NCBI RefSeq assembly: GCF_020193655.1
Contig: NZ_JADYVE010000005.1
Coordinates: 186,001-250,000 of the forward strand
DNA from: Ensifer sp. IC3342
GTDB lineage: Bacteria > Pseudomonadota > Alphaproteobacteria > Rhizobiales > Rhizobiaceae
DNA length: 64,000 bases
Reading direction: 5' to 3'
Shown here: positions 9,084 through 16,926 of the stretch, in pieces
How positions within the stretch are numbered: the first letter of the stretch is position 1
Layout of the letters: each line of letters begins with the position of its first letter
The notes under the pieces: model-generated
Databases searched by the model: none
Told to the model about the DNA's origin: nothing
The model's input: the letters and a program-made list of their open reading frames with translations, nothing else
Translations under genes and position numbers: made by a program

Positions 9084-9776
9084 TCAGCCGGATTGAAGTT
9101 CGGCCAGACGGGCTTCCAGGGCGTCGAGATCGGGCAAAACGATGTGTGGCCTGTAGGTCTCCCCGGGGGCTTCGCCGCGGTGAACTCTATCGGCTCGAGC
9201 GACTTGAACCGTCCACCATCCACGCGCACGTGGGGTCACGAAATCCTTGCGAGGATTATCTGCCACGTAGACGATGCGTGAAGGGGGCGCCTCAGCCCAC
9301 GCCTCGATTTCCGCGAACGCGCGCGGGTGCGGTTTCCAAAATTCGGCTCCCCAGACATCGGTGTAAATGATGTAGTCGATCATCCGGTCGAGGCCGAGCG
9401 CCTGTACTTTCGCTCGTTGTGTTGCCGAGGGGCCATCCGTGATCATGGCGAGCCGTCGCCCGAGGTGGCGGCCACGAAAGAAGCGCTCGGCATCGGGCGC
9501 GAGCGCGATTGCGGGTTTGTGGCCACGATAGACGGCAACGAGTTCGCCCACGAGAGCCTCGTCGGCGGCCACGCCAAGCGCGCAGAGCGCCTCGTCGAAG
9601 ATCTTCGTTCTGCGGCCCTCGTTGAAAAGCGCCCCGCAGCGTTCTGCCAGCCCCTGCAGACCGCTCCGACCGGCGTACCAATCGCCGGCGGCCCTGAAGC
9701 CGCTGAAGGCGAAGTCCCGCTCAAGATAGAGCGTATCGTCCAGGTCGAATACCAGAACGCCTTCGTGGCCGGACAC
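9084..9776 (-). CDS. HAD-superfamily hydrolase
   Basis: A 230-residue cytosolic phosphatase-type enzyme. Motif I is DLDDTLY near residue 10 (nucleophile and acid Asp), motif II TDGPS, the Lys region KPHPRAF, and motif III ADNPRKDF. The GTG at 9776 is chosen because GGAGAG lies 7 nt upstream and overlaps the stop codon of the ATP-grasp gene; an ATG at 9803 would give a 23-nt overlap without such a site. It is the last gene of a three-gene operon with the ATP-grasp ligase and the formyltransferase, so it probably removes a phosphate from a sugar or cofactor intermediate of that pathway (inference). Confidence 0.85.
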   Translation of the reverse strand: MSGHEGVLVFDLDDTLYLERDFAFSGFRAAGDWYAGRSGLQGLAERCGALFNEGRRTKIFDEALCALGVAADEALVGELVAVYRGHKPAIALAPDAERFFRGRHLGRRLAMITDGPSATQRAKVQALGLDRMIDYIIYTDVWGAEFWKPHPRAFAEIEAWAEAPPSRIVYVADNPRKDFVTPRARGWWTVQVARADRVHRGEAPGETYRPHIVLPDLDALEARLAELQSG

Positions 9777-9780
9777 TGTT

Positions 9781-10752
9781 CTACTCTCCATAGACCGCTG
9801 CATCGTAGCGCAGCATCAATACGCCTTCGCGCCATGCGTCATGCGCGCTGCTCGGCAGGCCGGCGACTTCTTCCAGAAGCCAGCGCGCGAAAGTCGCGCC
9901 GGCGCGATCGACCAGGGGGTAGCCGCCGCCGAACCGGGCATTGATTTCGATGACCTTCGGTCCCGTCTGGCGGTCGACGATAATCTGAAAGCACAGAACG
10001 CCGCGCGCTTCCGGCAGGGCCCAGGCAAGCTGGTGGGCGATTTCGGTGAAACGTGGATCGCGGACGGTCCTTCCCTTTTCCACCTCGCCCGCCCGCACGC
10101 TGAGGCGATGATGCGCGACGGCGGTTTTCAACCGGCCCGTCGCATCGAAGAAGGCATTGATCGTGTATTCCGGACCGTCCAGAAACTCTTGCACGATCAT
10201 CGGTTCCTCGACGTCCTGGGGCAACTCGTCGGGTGTCCGCACGATGCGGATAAGCCGGCTCGCGCTTCCGTTGCGCGGCTTCATGAAGAGCGGCCATGGC
10301 CATTCGCCGGGTCGCTCCCGCACATCCTCAAACGTGCTCGTGGCGGGAACCGGCACACCGGCGGCGCCGAGCACGCGCATGGTCTCCGCCTTGTCGCGCG
10401 CGATATTGATGACTGACGGCGGACTGACGTGGACACGAGCGCCGATGGCCTCGAATTCGCCGGCGGCGACAGCGAGCGGCAGCAGTTCCGGATCTATCGT
10501 TGGCACCACCAGCCTCGCCTCGTGGCGAGCCGCGATGTCGCGGAGGACGACGGCGAATTCCGGATGATCGACTCTGGGTACCTTGAAGGCCTTGTCGGCG
10601 ATCTGGCAGGCGGCACTTAAGTCGGGGTCGGCGTCGCAGGCCAACACCGTAAGGTCGAGATCGATCGCGAGGGCCGCCCGACGGAAGCATTCGATCAAGC
10701 CGACCCGTCTGCCGGCGGAGGAAACCAGTATCGCTAGCGATGTGCCCCTCAT
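9781..10752 (-). CDS. ATP-grasp domain ligase (carbamoyl-phosphate-synthase-like)
   Basis: A 323-residue protein with an N-terminal pre-ATP-grasp Rossmann domain (LVSSAGRRVGLIECFRRA) and a C-terminal ATP-grasp fold. The latter carries LFMKPRNGSASRL, VQEFLDGPEYTIN and the metal-binding EINARFGGGYPL. Such enzymes join a carboxylate to an amine through an acyl phosphate. In polysaccharide loci they may attach an amino acid or small acid to an amino sugar (inference). The ATG directly follows the TAG of the formyltransferase gene, so translation is coupled. The substrate cannot be told from sequence. Confidence 0.87.
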   Translation of the reverse strand: MRGTSLAILVSSAGRRVGLIECFRRAALAIDLDLTVLACDADPDLSAACQIADKAFKVPRVDHPEFAVVLRDIAARHEARLVVPTIDPELLPLAVAAGEFEAIGARVHVSPPSVINIARDKAETMRVLGAAGVPVPATSTFEDVRERPGEWPWPLFMKPRNGSASRLIRIVRTPDELPQDVEEPMIVQEFLDGPEYTINAFFDATGRLKTAVAHHRLSVRAGEVEKGRTVRDPRFTEIAHQLAWALPEARGVLCFQIIVDRQTGPKVIEINARFGGGYPLVDRAGATFARWLLEEVAGLPSSAHDAWREGVLMLRYDAAVYGE

Positions 10753-11664
10753 CTATGCGCCTCCGCTGAACTTGCTGTGAACCGGCGGGCGTTTGCCGGA
10801 CGATGCCGTCCAGGCCGACACCTCGATGCATTGGTCGTCGCCACAAAGAACGACGAATCCATGTTCCGTGTGGGTCTGGACCTGGCCGGGCAGACCGATA
10901 TATCGCCCGCGGTTATCGAATGCCGTGGCCGCGTCGATGCGGACTTTCTCGCCGCTCTGAAAGGTGAAAGCTCCGGGATAAGGTTCGCCGACGGCGCGGA
11001 TCAGGCGCAACACGGACGCGGCCGGGTCGCGCCAGTCGATGAGGCCGTCTTCCGCCGTGCGCTTGGCGCAATAGCTCGCCTGCATGTGGTCCTGCTCGGC
11101 TCGGGGCGCCTCTCCGGCCTCGACGAGTGCCACGGCCTGCACCACCATTTCGGCGAGGTTCGCCGTGTGCTTGGCGTAGAGACTACGCGCGGTCTCGTCG
11201 GGCGCCACGGCGAACAGGCGCTGCAGCACGATCGGTCCGGAATCCACCCCGTCGTCCAACCAGAACAGGGTCGAGCCGGTGGTCTCTTCCTGGCGCAGGA
11301 TCGTCCAGGGAATGACAGCGCGGCCCCGAAGCCGTGGCAGCGCGGCCGGATGGAAACCGATGGTGCCTTTTGCCGCAATATCGCGAAATGGCTGCTTGCA
11401 GACCTGCGACCAGCCGATGACAAGTGTCAGGTCGGGGGCGACCGCCGCCATCGCCTCGAGGGTCGCGGGCGCGTTGATGTTGTTCGTGTAATGAACCGCA
11501 CTGCCGGCGGCACGCGCTGGACCGGAAATGTCCACGAAATCGGAATGCCTTGCTGCCGCTTCGGGCGGGAGGGTTATCGTCAGTGACGGCGTGCGACCGG
11601 CCCGGATGAGGGCATCAAGAGCAATACTGGAGCCTTCGACGGCGCCAACGAAAACAATACGCAT
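10753..11664 (-). CDS. Formyltransferase-fold protein, probable sugar N-formyltransferase relative
   Basis: A 303-residue protein with the methionyl-tRNA formyltransferase catalytic domain and a C-terminal Fmt-like beta domain (from about residue 210). In the Asn-His-Asp triad, His105 (GFHPAALPRLRG) and Asp141 (DDGVDSGP) are present with the expected 36-residue spacing, but the position of the first Asn is Gly103. GFHP-type members are, as I recall, frequent in surface-sugar loci and differ from true tRNA formyltransferases. It would transfer a one-carbon group from N10-formyl-tetrahydrofolate to an amino sugar. It heads the operon with the ATP-grasp and HAD genes. Confidence 0.82.
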   Translation of the reverse strand: MRIVFVGAVEGSSIALDALIRAGRTPSLTITLPPEAAARHSDFVDISGPARAAGSAVHYTNNINAPATLEAMAAVAPDLTLVIGWSQVCKQPFRDIAAKGTIGFHPAALPRLRGRAVIPWTILRQEETTGSTLFWLDDGVDSGPIVLQRLFAVAPDETARSLYAKHTANLAEMVVQAVALVEAGEAPRAEQDHMQASYCAKRTAEDGLIDWRDPAASVLRLIRAVGEPYPGAFTFQSGEKVRIDAATAFDNRGRYIGLPGQVQTHTEHGFVVLCGDDQCIEVSAWTASSGKRPPVHSKFSGGA

Positions 11665-11835
11665 GTTCTCTGCACCAATAATAATGATAAGCGACTATTC
11701 GCGACGGCTATCGGGACGGTAAGGCCACAACAATGGCCGAGAAGCGGATGCCCGCGATAGAGTGTAAGTAGAGCATTGCATTGTGCTAATGCTTTGTCAT
11801 CAAACACAAAAGCAGTGATTTATCCATATTGCGCC

Positions 11836-12237
11836 TCAAGTGCGAAAGACCCATAGACGGGCCATTAGATAATTCCAGATGAAGACCAGCGGAACGCTCA
11901 GGATCTTGGCGATCAGCGCCGGCATGATCATCACGAACAGCGCGACAAGGCAGGTCGAGATCATGAGCCCTGCCAATGTCGAAACAACGAATTTCAGCGC
12001 CAGAACGGGGCTCCCGCGCGCGCCGAATGTCCAGGACCGGTGGAGAAGGTAACTCACCAATATGCCGCAGGAATAGGAGAAGAGATTGGCAAGCGCAGGC
12101 ATCGCACCGACCGCCACAAGGGCTGTGAAGAGGACGAAGTCCAAGGCGGTCGTCACCGCCCCGACGACGGCAAACCGCGTGACGGTTCCGAGGCCTCCCC
12201 GTGCTCCGGCGCTGTGGCTGGTGGGCGCGTACCGCAT
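11836..12237 (-). CDS. gtrA: GtrA-family small membrane protein
   Basis: A 133-residue protein with four predicted membrane helices (around residues 22-42, 47-67, 80-100 and 108-128) and the typical GtrA motifs FAVVGAVTTALDF and HRSWTF. GtrA proteins are thought to flip polyprenyl-phosphate-linked hexose across the inner membrane. The ATG at 12237 overlaps the TGA of the GT2 gene by one base (TGATG), which couples the two. With the GT2 partner it forms a Gtr-type lipid-linked sugar supply for a periplasmic transferase, perhaps the GT-C protein at 19246-20862. Confidence 0.88.
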   Translation of the reverse strand: MRYAPTSHSAGARGGLGTVTRFAVVGAVTTALDFVLFTALVAVGAMPALANLFSYSCGILVSYLLHRSWTFGARGSPVLALKFVVSTLAGLMISTCLVALFVMIMPALIAKILSVPLVFIWNYLMARLWVFRT

Positions 12238-13226
12238 CAAGGCGAACCCAGTTTCGTCGCGACAAGCTCACGATTGAAGCGGACCTCGCCATTCAGGCTT
12301 GCCTCGATGATCGGCGTTGGGCGCCGCTTCGACTGCATGAAGATACGGCCGAGATATTCCCCGATGATGCCGAGAAAGACCGCATTCAACGTGATCGAGA
12401 GCAGGATCAGGATGGTGGTCGTGGCGAAACCGGCTGGCCAATCCTGTCCGAACACGAGTTTGCCGATAACATAGCCCATCAGCAGCAGAAAAGTCGCGGT
12501 CCCCATGATGAGGCTTGCCATCGACGCGATCCTGAGCGGCGTCAGCGAATGATTGAGAATGCCGTCGACGGCGAGCGACAACATGGCTTTGACCGGGAAT
12601 TTGCTCTCGCCTGCGACCCGCGCCTGGCGGTCATATTCGAAACCGATCTGGGAAAAGCCCATTGCGCTGATGAGACCGCGCAGATAGGGGGACGTGTCGT
12701 CGACCTGGCGCAATTCGTCCAGGATGCGGCGGTCGACAAGGCGGAATTCGCCGGCATTGAGAGGGAGGTCGTCCTCGCTCAACGCATTGATGAACCAGTA
12801 GAAGGCGCGCCGCATGAAGGCGGTCACCGCATCATCCTTGAGCGAGCGCCGGATGCCGTAGACCACCTGGTGACCCTGTCGCCAGAGCGCGAGCATGTCG
12901 GGAATGAGGTGTGGCGGGTCCTGCAGGTCGCAGTCGATCTGCACCGAGCAATCGCCGGTCGCCGCCTTGTAAGCGACCAGAAGTGACCGTTGGTAGCCGA
13001 CATTGCGGCTAAACCGGATGACGCGAACGCGAGGATCATCGCGCGCGATTTCCTGGAGGAGCTCGAAGGTGCGGTCGGTCGAATGATTGTCCGTGAAGAC
13101 GATCTCGTAGTCGTAGCCCGGGAGCTCGCGAAACGCGTCGACGATGGCCGCATAGCAGCGCCTCACATTTGTCTCTTCGTTGTATGCGGGCACCAGCACC
13201 GAAACCCTTGTTTTCATGTCGCTCAC
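12237..13226 (-). CDS. gtrB: GT2 polyprenyl-phosphate glycosyltransferase, GtrB/DPM1 type
   Basis: A 329-residue enzyme. The N-terminal GT-A domain has VSVLVPAYNEE, the metal/donor motif IDCDLQDPP and a typical RRAFYWFINALS segment. The C-terminus has two membrane helices and the GEYLGRIF motif. It transfers a sugar from a nucleotide donor to polyprenyl phosphate at the cytoplasmic face. A GTG start at 13226 is backed by GGAG 7 nt upstream; an ATG three codons later lacks a good site. It is followed by gtrA and preceded by the epimerase-like gene with a 21-nt gap, so it belongs to the long minus-strand operon running down from rfbF. Confidence 0.9.
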   Translation of the reverse strand: MSDMKTRVSVLVPAYNEETNVRRCYAAIVDAFRELPGYDYEIVFTDNHSTDRTFELLQEIARDDPRVRVIRFSRNVGYQRSLLVAYKAATGDCSVQIDCDLQDPPHLIPDMLALWRQGHQVVYGIRRSLKDDAVTAFMRRAFYWFINALSEDDLPLNAGEFRLVDRRILDELRQVDDTSPYLRGLISAMGFSQIGFEYDRQARVAGESKFPVKAMLSLAVDGILNHSLTPLRIASMASLIMGTATFLLLMGYVIGKLVFGQDWPAGFATTTILILLSITLNAVFLGIIGEYLGRIFMQSKRRPTPIIEASLNGEVRFNRELVATKLGSP

Positions 13227-13247
13227 TGTCGCACTCCAGTCCTGTTT

Positions 13248-14225
13248 TCACGCGCGGTGCTCGACCTTGCGGGGCGAGACGCCGGTGCAAGTGTGTTCTC
13301 GGTACCATGCAACGGTTCGTGCGACGCCTTCCGCGAGCGGAACGCGTGCCCGCCACCCGATGAGTTCGCGTGCCTTATCCGCTGACCCCCTTAGGTCTAC
13401 GATGCCCGACGAATGATCGTCCGCGCCATATTCGATCAGGCGAGGATCGGCGCCTGTCTGCTCGACGACCATTTGCGCCACCTCGCGCATCGTGGGGGCG
13501 ATGGTGCTCGCGATGTTGACGATCGTTGGCCCCGGCAGCCGGGCTTCTCCCAACCGCAGCAGCGCATCGATAACGTCGTCGATGTAGAGCAGATCACGCC
13601 GATCCCGCGGATGGCGGACGATCGAAAGCTCCCCGGTGAGGCATCGCCGGATGAGCGACGGCATCAGGTAGTCGGTCGCCTGCGACGGCCCATAGACAAG
13701 GGCGAGACGCGCGGTAACCACCGGAAACGGCAGCCGCGCCTGAAGACCGCCAATCAGGTGCGTCGCGGCCGCCAGTTCGGCGCCGTAGGTCGTGACAGGC
13801 GCCTCGCGGCTTGTTTCCAGGTAAGGCGCTGGCGCAAGTCCGTATTCGGCGAGCGAGCCGGAGCGGATAAGAACCGAAGGCGGACGGTGTGTCGTCGCAG
13901 CAGCACCGAGCAGGCTGACGAGCGTCTGCAGATGCTCACGCACGCCCTCGGCGGCATCGGCAAAATCGGGACTTTCGCGCCGGCGCGGACGTGCCGCCAG
14001 ATGGAAAATGCGATCCGGTTGAACCTCCGACAGGCAATGCTTCAGAGCGGCTTCGGACTGAAGATCGAAGCCGTGGCGGACGACATCGTCGGCAATCGGC
14101 CGCAGCCGCTCGTCGTCCGAGCCCGGACGCAGGACCACATGCACCTCGTGGCCGGCCGCAAGGCAGGCCTTGGCGAGGTGGGCACCAATGAACCCTGCGC
14201 CACCGGTAATCAGAACACGCGACAT
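13248..14225 (-). CDS. NAD(P)-dependent epimerase/dehydratase-like protein with altered active site
   Basis: A 325-residue extended SDR protein. The nucleotide-binding GGAGFIG (residues 8-14) and the HLAARP motif are intact, and the active-site Ser region RSGSLAEYG is present. At the YxxxK position it reads Tyr147-Gly-Ala-Glu-Leu151, so the catalytic Lys is replaced by Leu. It lies in the CDP-sugar operon downstream of the C-methyltransferase, where a C4 ketoreductase or epimerase would be expected. It may act as that enzyme with changed chemistry or may have lost activity. It is separated from the methyltransferase gene by about 180 nt containing a hairpin repeat. Confidence 0.82.
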   Translation of the reverse strand: MSRVLITGGAGFIGAHLAKACLAAGHEVHVVLRPGSDDERLRPIADDVVRHGFDLQSEAALKHCLSEVQPDRIFHLAARPRRRESPDFADAAEGVREHLQTLVSLLGAAATTHRPPSVLIRSGSLAEYGLAPAPYLETSREAPVTTYGAELAAATHLIGGLQARLPFPVVTARLALVYGPSQATDYLMPSLIRRCLTGELSIVRHPRDRRDLLYIDDVIDALLRLGEARLPGPTIVNIASTIAPTMREVAQMVVEQTGADPRLIEYGADDHSSGIVDLRGSADKARELIGWRARVPLAEGVARTVAWYREHTCTGVSPRKVEHRA

Positions 14226-14261
14226 CTTGTCAGCCCACTGGTTTCATTGAACCCCTGAATG

Positions 14262-14326
14262 ATCCAACGCTTTGAAATGACGCAATTCCGCACGGAAAAC
14301 CGTTACGCACTTTTCCTGGAATTGCT
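14262..14326. repeat. Nested inverted repeat, rhizobial interspersed type
   Basis: Outer arms GCAATTCC (14282-14289) and GGAATTGC (14318-14325) enclose inner arms GGAAAA (14294-14299) and TTTTCC (14311-14316). I recognise the TTTTCCTGGAATTGCTCTAG end from memory as a frequent rhizobial intergenic repeat. It lies inside the minus-strand operon between the methyltransferase and the epimerase-like gene. Confidence 0.65.
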
Positions 14327-14330
14327 CTAG

Positions 14331-14362
14331 CTCTCCGCGGCCGTCTTTGCGGCGGCGGAGAG
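14331..14362 (-). terminator. GC-rich hairpin after the methyltransferase gene
   Basis: Arms CTCTCCGC (14331-14338) and GCGGAGAG (14355-14362) form an 8-bp stem 45 nt downstream of the stop of the gene ending at 14407. No T-run follows on the minus strand, so full termination is doubtful. It may weaken read-through to the epimerase-like, gtrB and gtrA genes. Confidence 0.3.
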
Positions 14363-14406
14363 GGAGTTTGTGTCAATCGTGCGGTGCAGAAGGCGACGCC
14401 TTCGGC

Positions 14407-15633
14407 TCAGCTGACCAGCACCGGCCGTGGCAGCGGAACGAGGAACCGCCCCCCTCGCGCCGCAAAGTCGCTCTGCTGCGAACGGATTTCATCGAAGAAA
14501 TTCCATGCCAGCACGAGCAGCACCTCGGGACTATCCTCTTGCTCCAGTGCCTCCGGCGGCCGAATGGGAATCTTCATGCCCGGCGAATAGAGCCCCTGCT
14601 TCAAGGTATTGCGATCCACGAGGTAATCGAGCAGCTCGGGGCCGATCTTGAAGTAGTTCAGGAGCGTGTTGCCCTTCGCCGGAGCTCCGTAGCCGGCGAC
14701 TGCGACGCCGTCTGCCTTCAGTTGCTCCAACATTGCGATTAGGTCGCGCCGGATTTCTTCCACGCGTGTGGAAAAAGCCTCATAGGTTTCGGCCGACTGC
14801 ATGCCGGCGTCGCGTTCTTCGGCGAGCATCTCCTTGACGATGGAGGCCACCGCGGGAGCGCCAGCCGCGCGCTTGAGGAAGACGCGCATGGAGCCGCCGT
14901 GGACGCCAAGCCGCTGCACGTCCGTCACCGTGAGTCCGAAGAACTCTCCGAGCCGCACCAGCGACAACAGGCTGAACTCCGAAACGTGCTCGTGATAGAT
15001 CGTGTCGAATTCATTGTTGTCGAGAAGGTTCTTCGCCCAGGGTACCTCGATCACGAAGACGCCGTCATCGGCAAGCCACCGCACCACACCCGCCATAAAG
15101 TCATGCAGGTTACCGATGTGGTTGAACGTATTTGTGGTAACGATGGCCTTGGCCGGGCCGCGTTTTTCGGCAAGCGTTGGAGCCGCCGCCGCGGTGAAAT
15201 ATCCGACCTCGACGTCGACGCCGCGTGAACGGGCAGTCTCCGCAAGATTGGCAGCCGGATCGACGCCGACGGTTCGGCAGCCGATCTTGTTGCAGGCCGA
15301 GAGCAAAAGGCCGTCGTTGCAGCCGATGTCGACGATCAGTCCGTCGCCGGCTTCGTTCTTGAGCACTTCGGCAAGCCCGGCGAAGTGGCTGTGCATCGAG
15401 GTCGCTGCGGAGGGCACGTAGAGGTAGTGCTCGAAGAAGCCCTCCGGAACCTGGTCGGAGACCTGGATCAAGCCGCATTCGAGGCAGACCTGGGTGTCCA
15501 GGGGATATACGGGTTGCTGCTCCTTGATGTCCTCGGGCCGCACGAAACTGTTGGCCGGCGGATGGTCTCCCATGCGGAGGAACGTGTAGGGGGTGGCAGC
15601 TAGGCATGCGCGGCACTGGGTCAGAAGGGCCAT
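14407..15633 (-). CDS. SAM-dependent sugar C-methyltransferase, TylC3-like
   Basis: A 408-residue protein with three parts. An N-terminal zinc-binding domain has two CxxC pairs (CRAC near residue 8, CLEC near 52). A central Rossmann methyltransferase domain carries IVDIGCNDG. The C-terminal domain has GYGAPAKGNTLLNYF. This architecture is typical of C-methyltransferases acting on 4-keto or 3-keto nucleotide sugars, e.g. C-3 methylation in mycarose synthesis. The ATG at 15633 is used because GGGAG lies upstream; a TTG at 15639 overlaps the previous stop. Its place directly after the dehydrase suggests it methylates the CDP-linked keto sugar. Confidence 0.9.
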   Translation of the reverse strand: MALLTQCRACLAATPYTFLRMGDHPPANSFVRPEDIKEQQPVYPLDTQVCLECGLIQVSDQVPEGFFEHYLYVPSAATSMHSHFAGLAEVLKNEAGDGLIVDIGCNDGLLLSACNKIGCRTVGVDPAANLAETARSRGVDVEVGYFTAAAAPTLAEKRGPAKAIVTTNTFNHIGNLHDFMAGVVRWLADDGVFVIEVPWAKNLLDNNEFDTIYHEHVSEFSLLSLVRLGEFFGLTVTDVQRLGVHGGSMRVFLKRAAGAPAVASIVKEMLAEERDAGMQSAETYEAFSTRVEEIRRDLIAMLEQLKADGVAVAGYGAPAKGNTLLNYFKIGPELLDYLVDRNTLKQGLYSPGMKIPIRPPEALEQEDSPEVLLVLAWNFFDEIRSQQSDFAARGGRFLVPLPRPVLVS

Positions 15634-15635
15634 CG

Positions 15636-16889
15636 TCAAACTCCCGTGGCTTTTGCTGCGATAGGGGACTCAAAGGCTTGTCGTGCCGCGGGTCGCGTGG
15701 CTGGGAGGCTCTTGACGAACTCTCGGAACGAATTGTGTATGTGGTTCAGTTGCTCTTGCGTGAGGCCGTGGTGGCACGCGAGCAATATGCCGCCGCGCGT
15801 GACATCATCGGCAACAGGGTATCCGGCCTCGGCCGTGCGGCATTTCACGCCCTTCATCGCTGGCTGGCGCAGAATGTTGCCGGTAAAGACCGGGCGCGTC
15901 TGAATGTCCCGACGTTCCAGGAAAATCTGCATGTCGCGCCTTGTGAACGGCGCATCGGGCCGGATCGTGAGCGGAAACGCAAGCCAGCCCGTCTTCGAGC
16001 CGGGCAGTTGCCGCGGCAGCCGGAACCAGTCCTCGTATTCCTCAAAGAAGGCATACTGCGCGGCGAAGTTGCGTTCACGCGCGGCAATGTTTTCCTTGAG
16101 CCTGTTGAGCTGGACGAGACCGAAGGCGGCGCCGAGTTCCGACGGTTCCAGATTGAAGCCGAGCATTTCGAACACGAATTTCGCATCGTAGGAGATGCCG
16201 TCGAGATCGATGTTGAAACGGTTTTCGATGAGTTCGGAATCGACGAAAAGCGAGGAGGTGCGCCCCCACGAGCGCAGCAGTCGCGCCCGGCGCGCCAGCT
16301 CGTCGTCGTTCACGCAGAGCATGCCGCCGTTTCCCGCCGCGGTGATCACATGTGAGCCATAAAAGCTGGTCGTGCTCACTTCCGAGCGTTTGCCGGTGCT
16401 CGTGCCATGAAGCGTGGCGCCGAGTGTGTCGCAACTGTCCTCGATAACGACCAAGCCGTGCGCATCGGCAATCGAGCGGATGCGATCCCAATCCGGAAGG
16501 TTGCCGATCAAGGAGGGGATCATCAGCGCGCGGGTTTGCGGCGAGATCATCCGCTCGATGAGGTCGACATCGATGTTGTAGGTGGCTTCCGCCGCATCGA
16601 CGAGGACCGGTGCCAGACCCGCTCTTACGATCGGCGCGATGGTCGTCGCGAAGGTCAGCGCCGGCGTAATGACCTCGGAGCCCTTTGGAAGGTTCAACAT
16701 TTCGATCGCAATATAGTTGGCGGAGGATCCGGAGTTGACCATGATGCCATGTCGCTTGCCGAAGTGCGCCGCGACGCGCTCCTCCATTTCCCTCACTGCC
16801 TGACCCATCTGGGTCGATCTGCGCATGGTGTCGGCGACGGCGGCGATCTCTTCCTCGCCGTAAACGGACTGCCCATAGTTAACACGCAT
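15636..16889 (-). CDS. rfbH: CDP-4-keto-6-deoxyglucose 3-dehydrase-like protein (RfbH/DdhC/ColD family), lacking Fe-S cysteines
   Basis: A 417-residue fold-type I PLP/PMP enzyme of the DegT family. The usual Schiff-base Lys is His180 (FYGSHVITAAGNGG), the hallmark of the 3-dehydrases that remove the C3 hydroxyl. In the E1/DdhC enzymes a [2Fe-2S] cluster is held by C-x57-C-x1-C-x7-C. Here the first Cys (Cys153) is present, but the other three positions are Thr211, Ser213 and Ile221. In this it resembles ColD, which works without a cluster. The ATG at 16889 follows GGGGAG; a longer frame to 16964 would overlap rfbG by 38 nt. The gene is coupled to rfbG upstream and the methyltransferase downstream. 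Confidence 0.87.
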   Translation of the reverse strand: MRVNYGQSVYGEEEIAAVADTMRRSTQMGQAVREMEERVAAHFGKRHGIMVNSGSSANYIAIEMLNLPKGSEVITPALTFATTIAPIVRAGLAPVLVDAAEATYNIDVDLIERMISPQTRALMIPSLIGNLPDWDRIRSIADAHGLVVIEDSCDTLGATLHGTSTGKRSEVSTTSFYGSHVITAAGNGGMLCVNDDELARRARLLRSWGRTSSLFVDSELIENRFNIDLDGISYDAKFVFEMLGFNLEPSELGAAFGLVQLNRLKENIAARERNFAAQYAFFEEYEDWFRLPRQLPGSKTGWLAFPLTIRPDAPFTRRDMQIFLERRDIQTRPVFTGNILRQPAMKGVKCRTAEAGYPVADDVTRGGILLACHHGLTQEQLNHIHNSFREFVKSLPATRPAARQAFESPIAAKATGV

Positions 16890-16926
16890 TTCACGCTCCC
16901 CATCTACGGTTCGTCGGGCGCCAGAC

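Noticed and set aside
15636-16889. RfbH-like gene as an ordinary sugar aminotransferase
   Set aside because: The Schiff-base Lys is replaced by His180, which excludes normal transamination through an internal aldimine.
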